A DNA stretch of 16,087 nucleotides, taken from positions 1-16,087 of the forward strand of contig JAZNOK010000048.1 of NCBI GenBank assembly GCA_045580775.1, written 5' to 3'. This document shows, piece by piece, positions 7,734 to 15,012 of the stretch. The notes under the pieces are model-generated. The model worked only from the letters and a program-made list of their open reading frames with translations. It made no database searches and was not told the origin of the DNA. Origin of the DNA: JAZMZS01 sp045580775 (lineage in GTDB: Bacteria > Bacillota > Clostridia > Oscillospirales > CAG-272). The translations under genes and the position numbers were made by a program. Within the stretch, counting starts at the first letter, position 1. Each line of letters begins with the position of its first letter.

Positions 7734-9635
7734 ATGAAAAGATTGAGTTTGATTATCATTATGGCGGTTATGGCATCACTGATGCTTTGCACTGTAGGCT
7801 TTTTCGGGATAGGAGCATCTGCCGAAGAAAATGTAGTTTACCTCAAAAAAGGCGGTACGGGAGATGGGTCAAGTCCCGACTCACCGACAAACACCCTTAC
7901 TTTAGCATATCAAAAGCTTGGTACTGCAGGCGGTACTATCGTAGTATGCGGTGAATTCGAGATAAATGCACATTTCACCGCACCCTCACATACAGGAGAG
8001 GTCAAGGTAACGCAGGTATACGGCGGAGTTGACTACCGTAATGGAGATGCGAACACCGTGTATATTGAAGGACAGGGCAGAAGATGGGCAATGGGCGGAC
8101 CTACGAGATTTGAGAACATCAATTTCAAGGGAGATACCTCAGCTACGAATAACTATATTCTCTTTATAGCCCAGTTCAATCCATTGGTAATGGGAGAGGG
8201 TATAAAGTCGTTCGACTTTACAGGTACTACCGTTGCAAAGTCGCTTACGATACTTGGCGGCTGCCAGTCGGGTATAGGCATTTATAATACCTCGTTGCTT
8301 GATCAGGATACCAAGATCACCGTCGAGAGCGGCAGATTTGTTGTCGTAGGCTTCAGCCGTCAGGTGAGCAAGACCTATACCGGTTGTGCTCATATCAACA
8401 TATCAGGCGGAGAGATAGTCAATCTTTATGCGGGAAGCGTCTCGAACGGAACGGGCGGCTACGCACTTGTCAATGTTACCGGCGGTAATATTACAGGAAA
8501 GCTCAACTGTGATAATTCCGTTAACAAGATCACAGGCGATGTTGAAGTGACCGCTACGGGCGGAGATTTCACAAATTGCCGCGGAATCTACGGCAAGCCC
8601 GCAAGCGGAACTGCAAAGATCGATATATCCAGACACCCTCAGGTAGACATAATAAAAGATATGATCAATAACTTCGATACTATTATTACAGATCAGGGGC
8701 AGATAACCGTGAAGCATCCTAACGACGTTTTTGCATACGGCAGCTATACCGATTCAAAGGGAACTACGATCCCTTACCGCTACTACATTCCCGAGAATTA
8801 CGATCCTCAGAAGAAGTACCCCATTGTGCTCTATCTGCACGGTGCAGGCTCAAGAGGCTCGGACAACAAGATACAGCTCACGACCAACGGTGCGGCACTC
8901 AATACCGTAATATTCCAGAGTGAGCACGAATGTATAATGATAGCACCTCAGATGCCTGCGGGAGGCTCGTGGTACGTCAAGGAGGAGCACCCCGGCACTT
9001 CCGCGTACTTGGAAAAGCAGAATATCCGCCCCGAGCTTAACGCGGCAAAGGAGCTGCTGTATAAGTTCCTCGATGATTACAGCGTTGATATGACGAGAGT
9101 GTATATCACGGGCTCGTCGAACGGAGGCCTTGGCACCTGGGACATGATACACAGATGCAATGGGCTGTTTGCGGCGGCAATACCGCTTGCGGGAGCGAGA
9201 AGCGGAGATGCAATGGACGAGTACGCACAGGGCGTGCTTGACACGGCTATATGGACCTTCCACGGAGATGCTGATGCGACTGTTCCGGTGCAGGGAACGC
9301 GTGACATGTACGCGGCGGTAAAAGCGGCAGGCGGAAATATCATATATACCGAGGTTCCCGGAGGCGACCATAACATCTGGGACGAGGCGGCGGAGACCGA
9401 TGGTATCGTTGATTGGCTCTTCTCTCAGAGAAAGAAAGTCGCAGGCGATATCGACCTTGACGCGAAGCTGACCAACAGCGATGTATCTTTGCTTGTCCGC
9501 GTGCTTTCGGGCTTTGATGCACAGGACGTGAGCATGGCTGACGTTGACGGAGACGATAAGCTTACCAACAGAGACGCTGTAAAGATGATACAGTCGCTGG
9601 CAGGCTGGGATGTTACGCTTACTTCGGATGAATAA
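7734..9635 (+). CDS. Secreted beta-helix/esterase protein with C-terminal type I dockerin
   Basis: A 633-residue cellulosomal enzyme. The ATG at 7734 is preferred over upstream in-frame starts because GGAGA (7723-7727) lies six bases before it and a signal peptide follows (cleavage likely after Ala30, ASA-EE). Residues 33-325 are a beta-strand-rich, Gly/Thr-rich module with turn repeats (SGGEIVNLYAG, TGGNITGKL, TGGDFTNC) resembling a right-handed beta-helix. Residues 328-565 are an alpha/beta hydrolase esterase of the CE1/PHB-depolymerase-like kind: oxyanion HG at 369, nucleophile Ser462 in GSSNG, Asp514 in HGDADATVP, His546 in GGDHNIW. Residues 571-628 are a dockerin with two Ca loops (DIDLDAKLTNSD, DVDGDDKLTNRD). 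Likely role: removing acetyl or feruloyl esters from plant polysaccharide while docked to a cellulosome. Substrate is inferred only. The right neighbour carries a paralogous esterase. Confidence 0.9.
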   Translation: MKRLSLIIIMAVMASLMLCTVGFFGIGASAEENVVYLKKGGTGDGSSPDSPTNTLTLAYQKLGTAGGTIVVCGEFEINAHFTAPSHTGEVKVTQVYGGVDYRNGDANTVYIEGQGRRWAMGGPTRFENINFKGDTSATNNYILFIAQFNPLVMGEGIKSFDFTGTTVAKSLTILGGCQSGIGIYNTSLLDQDTKITVESGRFVVVGFSRQVSKTYTGCAHINISGGEIVNLYAGSVSNGTGGYALVNVTGGNITGKLNCDNSVNKITGDVEVTATGGDFTNCRGIYGKPASGTAKIDISRHPQVDIIKDMINNFDTIITDQGQITVKHPNDVFAYGSYTDSKGTTIPYRYYIPENYDPQKKYPIVLYLHGAGSRGSDNKIQLTTNGAALNTVIFQSEHECIMIAPQMPAGGSWYVKEEHPGTSAYLEKQNIRPELNAAKELLYKFLDDYSVDMTRVYITGSSNGGLGTWDMIHRCNGLFAAAIPLAGARSGDAMDEYAQGVLDTAIWTFHGDADATVPVQGTRDMYAAVKAAGGNIIYTEVPGGDHNIWDEAAETDGIVDWLFSQRKKVAGDIDLDAKLTNSDVSLLVRVLSGFDAQDVSMADVDGDDKLTNRDAVKMIQSLAGWDVTLTSDE

Positions 9636-9705
9636 AACCGAATCATAACATACAGCAGGATATTTGACATCTTCGATTGCTTTTGCATAGATAAAGATGA
9701 ATTGA

Positions 9706-9761
9706 CCTTTTATACACAAATACGGAGAGCGTTTACGCTCTCCGTATTTGTGTATAAAAGG
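9706..9761. terminator. Long perfect inverted repeat, likely bidirectional terminator
   Basis: Two 26-base arms (9706-9731 and 9736-9761) pair without a mismatch around a TTTA loop. The GC-rich core is ACGGAGAGCG / CGCTCTCCGT, flanked by A/T-rich outer arms. The downstream T content (ATTTGTGT) is modest for a terminator. It lies 70 bases after the dockerin esterase stop. Confidence 0.7.
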
Positions 9762-9804
9762 AATGTTCGCTGAATATTAAGTAATAGCAACATCCTTTCA
9801 TTAA

Positions 9805-9850
9805 CATAAAAGAGGGAAGCAGACTTTTGTGTCTGCTTCTTTCTTTTATG
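9805..9850 (+). terminator. Second intrinsic terminator in tandem
   Basis: Stem of 20 pairs with two G-U wobbles: 9805-9824 (CATAAAAGAGGGAAGCAGAC) with 9831-9850, loop TTTTGT, and a T-rich 3' arm (TTCTTTCTTTT). Together with the repeat at 9706-9761 it gives a double block between the two large enzyme genes. Confidence 0.75.
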
Positions 9851-9903
9851 CAATTATCACACAAAAAGAAGCCTGCAATGTATTTCGATTGGTTATTTTC
9901 CTA

Positions 9904-9932
9904 TTGCAAATCTGATCATAAAGTGATAAAAT
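9904..9932 (+). promoter_or_regulatory. Sigma-A type promoter for the 1382-residue enzyme gene
   Basis: TTGCAA (9904-9909), 17-bp spacer, TAAAAT (9927-9932). Start expected near 9939, some 28 bases before the ATG. The -10 region GTGATAAAAT is identical to that of the lipoprotein promoter. Confidence 0.65.
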
Positions 9933-9966
9933 TATTTTGAATATACTTCTTTGTTCGGAGGTAAAA

Positions 9967-12900
9967 ATGAATAAGAGCAGAAACAGTTTTTATCGCAGAG
10001 CCGTTCCGATGATACTCAGCATAGTTATGTTGCTGAGCATAGTACCTCTGCAGACGTGGGTATCGGGAGCAACCGACAAGTTTGTACTGCCCGAACCTAT
10101 TCTTACCAACCTGACAATGGTGAGATACTGGGGATATAATTCCACTTCCACCAACCGTTCAGGGCGGACAGCAGAAACTCCCGCAAAGTCCCTTGGGGAT
10201 ATTTCCTCGGAACTTGAGCAAGGAGGAAAGATAGTCATTGTTGACAAGGGATGGATAAGCGGCAAGACCACCCTTGCCCCCGCTTCTACTGTGGTGATAA
10301 CAGGAAAAGGACCTGACGGTACGTATTATTACGACCCTGAGTCTCCGGACCTTTCATCCCAAACCGGTCAAAAAGGGATGTTTATGATAAACAGCCTCAC
10401 GACCTTCACTGTAGGCGGACGTGTTGTTTTTGACGAAACGGTTATTCTCGAGAGAAACAGCAATGCAAATCTCTCGACTGTATCTGTTGTCAGAGGCGGA
10501 GTGCTTCATATCAAGGATACGGTGCAGTTTGCAAGCTCGGCAGGAGGCAAAAACACAAAGCTCAGTGTGGCTGAAGGAGGAAGTGCGATTATAGAGAGTG
10601 CAGGCTTTTCCTCTTATTCGGGAAACGGTACTATATACATAGACAAATCCCTCATAGGAACAGCTGTGACCGAGGAGCAGTTTTCGACGTACAGAGGTAA
10701 GCTGTACAGGCTTGAGGGAGAGCGGATATGTGATGTTACAGGGCATGATCTGTATTATACCGTGAGCGACGGAAAGCACGTGGAACTGTGCTACGGATGC
10801 GACCATAGAAAAGAATGGAGTGCAAGCTTCTCATATCCTGAGCTTGTAAATACCGATACGCAGTATTTCTGGGCATATACGGGAGCTGACACGAATGACG
10901 GAACAAGCGTCTCTACCCCGAAGAAGAGTATAACTCATATTGCTTCGGTCATGAACAGCGGCGGAACTATATATCCTGTAGGTAAAGGGTATATGGGAGG
11001 AAATGCCTCTCCTGATTTTGGCGGAACTGTCAAGTTTACGGCAATTCTTCCCGATGGTACGGATGCGAGAGAGTCTTCCTCCGAGTTTGGTGCTCTGATG
11101 TGGCCGACAGGTGCTACCTTCTCTATTGTAGGGGATACTATCATGGAAAAGGTAAATCTCTATTCAAGGCAGACTACAGCTCCTCAGATAGTTGTAAAAA
11201 ACAACGCTACTCTCCTTCTTCGTGATGTAGAGTGCAAAGTGTCAAAGTCAAATTACCCCACGACAGCAATAGAGATAGCGGCAGGATCTGTAGTGATCAT
11301 GCAGGGAGATAATGTAGGCAGATTTTCTTCGATCACAGGCAGCGGAGTTCTTGTAGTTGATGAGCGTCTGGTGGAAAACGGAAGGATCACCAAGAGCACA
11401 GTAGAGAATTTTGATGGAATAGTACTCACTGAAGGAAATGTGCCGGTTGTATTTTCCGAGCAGAGCCCCAGAGTGGGTATAGAGCCAAACGATGTTTTCC
11501 TCACAGGAAGCTTCACCGATTCCAAGGGAACGACTATTCCGTACAGATACTATATTCCGGAGAACTACGACGAGTCGAGAGTTTATCCTGTGGTACTTCA
11601 CATGCACGGCAACGGCTCTCGCGGCTCCGATAATGAAAAACAGCTTACGGTATTCAGTGCATGTCTTAATACCGAGATATTCCAATCAAGCTACGATGCT
11701 ATAATCATTGCACCTCAGTGCCCGTCTTCATCCGAGTGGGTACCGTCGCTTCCGGCAACTTCGGACTTTATGTCACGTACATCAATGTCGAAGTACCTTA
11801 ATGCGGCAAAGGAGCTGCTTGACAGCTTTTTGTCGGGATATAGCACAGACACAGACAGGGTGTATGCAATAGGAACTTCAAACGGTGGCGGAGCTGTTTG
11901 GGAACTGATGTACAGATTCCCGGATCTCTTTGCTGCGGCGATCCCGATGGCAGGTGCACGCGATGCATCAGGTGCGGCAAAATTTGCTGAGAAGATCGGC
12001 AATACAGCTATATGGGCTTTCCACGGAACGCAGGATACAACAGTACCCGTAGAAGGAACACGCGGTATTTGTGCGGCACTTGCTGCAGCAGGGAAAAATG
12101 TGACCTACACCGAGGTCAAGGGCTCTACTCATAACAACATCTGGTATGATGCATCGAGCACAGTTGGGATAGTCGACTGGCTGTTTTCACATACAAAGAA
12201 TACATCAACCAGCCCAAAGGTCGGGGACATGAATCTCGACGGATCATTTACAAACGGCGATATTTCGCTTGTTGTCAGACATCTTGCAGGATGGCAGACG
12301 GGCTATTCGGGTTCGATATGTGATATTGACAGCGACGGAAAGTTATCTAACCGCGATGCGATATCAATGATACTAATGCTCGAGCAAACAGCAAACGGTG
12401 TTCCTTCTGTGTTCTACGGTATTGGCAGTATTGCTGAGTATAACGAAAAGGGAGAAGCAGACTCACATGCCGATGATACAGAGTCGAGTATGCTCGAGTC
12501 GAATTTCAGAGAAACATATCTTCTTGACAAAAACGATCTCGGTATTGACACTCTGTTCTATCCCAGAATAAAGAAGCTGGCAGACGGATCGTATATAATG
12601 CTGTATCAGGATGCTGATAACGGAAAATCTGTCTACTATGCTACAAGCCCCGATATGAAGAATTGGACATACAGGGGATTGCTTTTCAGAAAGTCAGCAA
12701 CAGGATCGAAATGGTATTCCACAGCAGATGCGTGCGTACTGGCAAATGGAGATCTGATAGTCATTGCATGCTATTATACGTCTTATGTCGGAGATCCGAT
12801 CGGAAACGGACTCGTTTTGAAAAGATCAAAGAACAACGGCCAGACCTGGAGCACCGAAAAGATCATTTACAAGGGTACATGCTGGGAGCCTTCGATACTT

Positions 12901-14115
12901 CAGCTGACAAGCGGAGAGATCGAGGTATTCTGGACAAACACACATGTCAAGGGTGTTGCGGCTGAACTCGGAGGAAGGACAGACGATAATTCCACAGGAA
13001 CTATGATGATCCGCTCCTTCGATAACGGAAATACATGGACAGGTGACCTGACAAAGGCATATTCCGGGCAGATCGTAGCACAGCAGAAAACAAAGACGGG
13101 TACTGACGGAAATTACTATTCAGGACAGATGCCTGTGGCGGTACAGCTCAACAACGGAAAGATCGCTCTTGCGATAGAGGTGAGAGTACCCAAAGAAAGC
13201 GATCCAACCTCCAGTACATACAACATGGCGTTTGCATATACTGATGGGAATGATCCTTGGCCTCATGCTCTCGGAGACGATGAGCAGGGACCGGCAACGC
13301 TCGTGCCGAACGCCTATACCTCAAAGGCAGGTCCGTATATACGTCAGTTCTACTCAGGAGAAACTGTATTTACGCACCATTGGGGAGTGACATGGTATTA
13401 TTTCATAGGAGACAGCAATGCAAGCTACACATCGTTTGCTGAGAGCAAGAATGACGGTGTCTTCTTTGATGATACCTGGGTACACATCTGGGGTTGTCTT
13501 GAGATCACGGATACACATGTAATAACCGGAACTATCCCTGCACATGAGAACAAGGGTATATACGTCGGCAACAGATATCTTAATCATACCCTGACGGCAA
13601 AGAGCTCGACAGTTGATGTAGATGGCAGACTCGATGACTGGTCGGATACAGGTGAAGCATTCTATGTAGGAAGCTCCACCCAGGCACAGGCAAGCATCCG
13701 AGTAAAACGTGACACGGAAAATGTATATTTTGCTATAGAAGCACTTGATAAGTGTATAACATCAGCTGACAGAGTGACGTTGCGGCTTAGCTCCGGCACA
13801 TCCGGAAAACAGGTCTATCTGACTGTATACGCGAACGGAGAGAGTGCACTCACAGATGAAAACGGACAAGCGATCTCTGCAGGCGGTGCTGAGTGCCGTG
13901 TCTATATGGAGGGAACATACGAGCAGTTCGGTGATGAGGATGTCGGATATGCTGCAGAGGTAAAGCTCCCGATTTCGCTCTTTAGCACAGGTACCTTACG
14001 TATAGCTCCTATTATTTACAACAAGGACAGTAAGTACGAGACACCCATAGCTGACATGATATCCAATATGTCAGTCGATGACAGATCAGGATGGCTCAAG
14101 ATCAAACTTAGCTGA
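9967..14115 (+). CDS. Giant secreted esterase/sialidase-fold enzyme with internal dockerin
   Basis: The start at 9967 follows GGAGGT (9957-9962) and gives a signal peptide of about 35 residues; 1382 residues in all. Order: beta-helix-like unit 1 (about 48-230); a Cys/His linker (C255, H260, C275, C278, H280); beta-helix-like unit 2 (299-473); esterase (505-735) with HG at 547, nucleophile Ser638 in GTSNG, Asp690 in HGTQD and His722; type I dockerin (753-810) with Ca loops DMNLDGSFTNGD and DIDSDGKLSNRD; linker; sialidase-superfamily propeller (about 850-1205) with Asp boxes SKNNGQTW (954-961) and SFDNGNTW (1017-1024) and a possible Arg867 (YPRI); CBM9-like sugar-binding domain (about 1210-1382) with VDGRLDDW. 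The propeller could be GH93 exo-arabinanase or a sialidase-like enzyme; the sequence alone does not decide. Likely a two-activity enzyme for decorated polysaccharide. A dockerin in the middle of the chain is unusual. Confidence 0.9.
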   Translation: MNKSRNSFYRRAVPMILSIVMLLSIVPLQTWVSGATDKFVLPEPILTNLTMVRYWGYNSTSTNRSGRTAETPAKSLGDISSELEQGGKIVIVDKGWISGKTTLAPASTVVITGKGPDGTYYYDPESPDLSSQTGQKGMFMINSLTTFTVGGRVVFDETVILERNSNANLSTVSVVRGGVLHIKDTVQFASSAGGKNTKLSVAEGGSAIIESAGFSSYSGNGTIYIDKSLIGTAVTEEQFSTYRGKLYRLEGERICDVTGHDLYYTVSDGKHVELCYGCDHRKEWSASFSYPELVNTDTQYFWAYTGADTNDGTSVSTPKKSITHIASVMNSGGTIYPVGKGYMGGNASPDFGGTVKFTAILPDGTDARESSSEFGALMWPTGATFSIVGDTIMEKVNLYSRQTTAPQIVVKNNATLLLRDVECKVSKSNYPTTAIEIAAGSVVIMQGDNVGRFSSITGSGVLVVDERLVENGRITKSTVENFDGIVLTEGNVPVVFSEQSPRVGIEPNDVFLTGSFTDSKGTTIPYRYYIPENYDESRVYPVVLHMHGNGSRGSDNEKQLTVFSACLNTEIFQSSYDAIIIAPQCPSSSEWVPSLPATSDFMSRTSMSKYLNAAKELLDSFLSGYSTDTDRVYAIGTSNGGGAVWELMYRFPDLFAAAIPMAGARDASGAAKFAEKIGNTAIWAFHGTQDTTVPVEGTRGICAALAAAGKNVTYTEVKGSTHNNIWYDASSTVGIVDWLFSHTKNTSTSPKVGDMNLDGSFTNGDISLVVRHLAGWQTGYSGSICDIDSDGKLSNRDAISMILMLEQTANGVPSVFYGIGSIAEYNEKGEADSHADDTESSMLESNFRETYLLDKNDLGIDTLFYPRIKKLADGSYIMLYQDADNGKSVYYATSPDMKNWTYRGLLFRKSATGSKWYSTADACVLANGDLIVIACYYTSYVGDPIGNGLVLKRSKNNGQTWSTEKIIYKGTCWEPSILQLTSGEIEVFWTNTHVKGVAAELGGRTDDNSTGTMMIRSFDNGNTWTGDLTKAYSGQIVAQQKTKTGTDGNYYSGQMPVAVQLNNGKIALAIEVRVPKESDPTSSTYNMAFAYTDGNDPWPHALGDDEQGPATLVPNAYTSKAGPYIRQFYSGETVFTHHWGVTWYYFIGDSNASYTSFAESKNDGVFFDDTWVHIWGCLEITDTHVITGTIPAHENKGIYVGNRYLNHTLTAKSSTVDVDGRLDDWSDTGEAFYVGSSTQAQASIRVKRDTENVYFAIEALDKCITSADRVTLRLSSGTSGKQVYLTVYANGESALTDENGQAISAGGAECRVYMEGTYEQFGDEDVGYAAEVKLPISLFSTGTLRIAPIIYNKDSKYETPIADMISNMSVDDRSGWLKIKLS

Positions 14116-14117
14116 TA

Positions 14118-14157
14118 AAAAGCAAAAACAGAGCGTACACGCTCTGTTTTTGCTTTT
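14118..14157. terminator. Intrinsic terminator after the giant enzyme gene
   Basis: AAAAGCAAAAACAGAGCG (14118-14135) pairs perfectly over 18 bases with 14140-14157, loop TACA. The 3' arm carries TTTTT and TTTT runs; the A-rich 5' arm makes it usable in both directions. Confidence 0.85.
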
Positions 14158-14162
14158 ATGTC

Positions 14163-14191
14163 TTGAAATTTCAGCAGTTATGTTATATACT
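14163..14191 (+). promoter_or_regulatory. Sigma-A type promoter for the small membrane protein
   Basis: TTGAAA (14163-14168), 17-bp spacer, TATACT (14186-14191), directly after the preceding terminator. The leader would be about 90 nt. Confidence 0.7.
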
Positions 14192-14254
14192 ATAGATTAC
14201 AGCGGAGAGTTGTGTATTGCCTATTTATGCAGGCAGTCCGCCGACACTATATTT

Positions 14255-14273
14255 CGGATATATCAGATATCCG
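14255..14273 (+). promoter_or_regulatory. Hairpin in the leader of the small membrane protein gene
   Basis: CGGATAT (14255-14261), ATCAG, ATATCCG (14267-14273): a perfect seven-base stem ending seven bases before the RBS GGAGA (14280-14284). It could affect translation or be incidental. Confidence 0.3.
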
Positions 14274-14289
14274 TTGAATGGAGACAAAT

Positions 14290-14652
14290 ATGAAGAGATC
14301 GTTTGTGCGTGCTTGTGCACTGATCACTACATCCCTTATGATGATGGCATCGAGAATAGAAGCTTTTGCCGCTACGGCAGGAACGCAGGGAATGGGAAAA
14401 TTTTTTGAAAAGGTGTATGACTTCATTTTCAAAAAGTCGCTTGACAGCTTGTTTGAAAAACAGCGTGATGAGGTACAGCTCAGAATAAAGACAGGTATTG
14501 TGGTTGTATTGTTTGTGCTGATATTCTCCGCCGCTCTTATCACGTGTTTTGTAATAATGAAGAGCAGAATAGAGCAGCCCGAGCCGGAAGAGCTGTGTGA
14601 GGGAGAAGAAGATATACAACAGTTCGACTGTGAGGAAGATGAGCTCGAGTGA
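14290..14652 (+). CDS. Small single-pass membrane protein with acidic tail
   Basis: Not recognised. The ATG at 14290 is preferred over the in-frame ATG at 14278 because GGAGA (14280-14284) is correctly spaced before it and the product then starts with a clean signal peptide (MKRSFVRACALITTSLMMMASRIEAFA, cut near residue 27). The 120-residue protein has a short basic/amphipathic outer segment (FFEKVYDFIFKKSLDSLFEKQ, in parts about 38-58). A transmembrane helix (about 69-90, IVVVLFVLIFSAALITCFVIM-type) comes next, followed by a strongly acidic cytoplasmic tail (97-120) with two cysteines. It lies between large secreted enzymes but has its own promoter. A role in secretion or in surface anchoring is possible, but nothing in the sequence proves it. 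Confidence 0.75.
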   Translation: MKRSFVRACALITTSLMMMASRIEAFAATAGTQGMGKFFEKVYDFIFKKSLDSLFEKQRDEVQLRIKTGIVVVLFVLIFSAALITCFVIMKSRIEQPEPEELCEGEEDIQQFDCEEDELE

Positions 14653-14773
14653 GTGTGACGAACAGAGTATAGCTGCCGCTACGAGCATACTTCAAGCTGA
14701 TTTTATCGGGATATGCATCGGAATATGTATCTCGCAGTTTTATTACCAAAAAATGAGGAGACCGTGTCGGTGA
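14639..14773 (+). CDS. Possible 44-residue membrane miniprotein, overlapping
   Basis: An ATG-initiated ORF overlaps the last 14 bases of the previous gene in another frame and ends at TGA 14771-14773, inside the terminator stem. It would read MSSSECDEQSIAAATSILQ..., then a hydrophobic stretch ADFIGICIGICISQF and a basic end (YYQKMRRPCR), as in a one-helix membrane protein with an Arg/Lys anchor. GAGGAAG (14632-14638) touches the ATG, so spacing is poor and expression would need coupling to the upstream stop. It may be chance. Confidence 0.35.
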   Translation: MSSSECDEQSIAAATSILQADFIGICIGICISQFYYQKMRRPCR

Positions 14774-14790
14774 TGCGGTCTTCTTTTTTT
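14755..14790 (+). terminator. Intrinsic terminator after the small membrane protein gene
   Basis: GAGGAGACCG (14755-14764) pairs with CGGTCTTCTT (14776-14785), including G-U pairs, around an 11-nt loop, followed by a T run to 14790. Confidence 0.8.
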
Positions 14791-14880
14791 AGCATGCGAG
14801 GGTGTGTTTTTATAACTTGATAGAAAACCGTATAGGCGGGGAAAATAAATCCTTTGCCGGTGTGCATTTGCATTTAAAAC

Positions 14881-14912
14881 AAAAATCATATTCTCTCCAA
14901 TAAAAATCATAT
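14881..14912. repeat. Direct repeats upstream of the third beta-helix gene
   Basis: The 11-mer AAAAATCATAT occurs at 14881-14891 and again at 14902-14912. The 21-base period equals two helix turns, and the copies centre near -82 and -61 from the predicted start, a classic activator position. Confidence 0.4.
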
Positions 14913-14931
14913 CAAATGCCTGGAAAAAGCA

Positions 14932-14961
14932 TTGAAATATTATGTATATTTATGTTAAAAT
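14932..14961 (+). promoter_or_regulatory. Extended -10 promoter for the third beta-helix gene
   Basis: TTGAAA (14932-14937), 18-bp spacer, TAAAAT (14956-14961) preceded by TGT (14953-14955), giving an extended -10. The start is expected near 14968. Confidence 0.7.
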
Positions 14962-15012
14962 GTACTCGGATAAGATAACCAAATAGCAAAGATACACAAA
15001 AGGAGAACAAAG

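Larger units (their letters stand above)
9636..9966. other. Gene-free spacer with two hairpins and a promoter
   Basis: No convincing ORF is seen. From left to right it holds a 26-bp perfect inverted repeat (9706-9761), a second 20-bp hairpin (9805-9850) and the promoter and RBS of the large enzyme gene. The bases 9636-9705 and 9762-9804 show nothing I can name. Confidence 0.7.
14653..15012. other. Spacer with terminator, direct repeats and promoter
   Basis: Apart from the possible miniprotein (to 14773), no gene is visible. It holds a terminator (14755-14790), a plain A/T-rich stretch (14791-14880), a pair of direct repeats (14881-14912), a promoter (14932-14961) and the RBS AGGAG (15001-15005). 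Confidence 0.7.

Noticed and set aside
8850..9719. 289-codon minus-strand ORF
   Set aside because: Antisense to the esterase and dockerin coding region; Arg/Cys/His-rich composition without any family signature.
9706..9761. MITE or insertion-sequence end
   Set aside because: No target-site duplication or transposase is visible and the placement after a stop codon fits a terminator better.
9937..9966. TTG start upstream of the giant enzyme gene
   Set aside because: It overlaps the expected transcription start; the ATG at 9967 has GGAGGT and a signal peptide.
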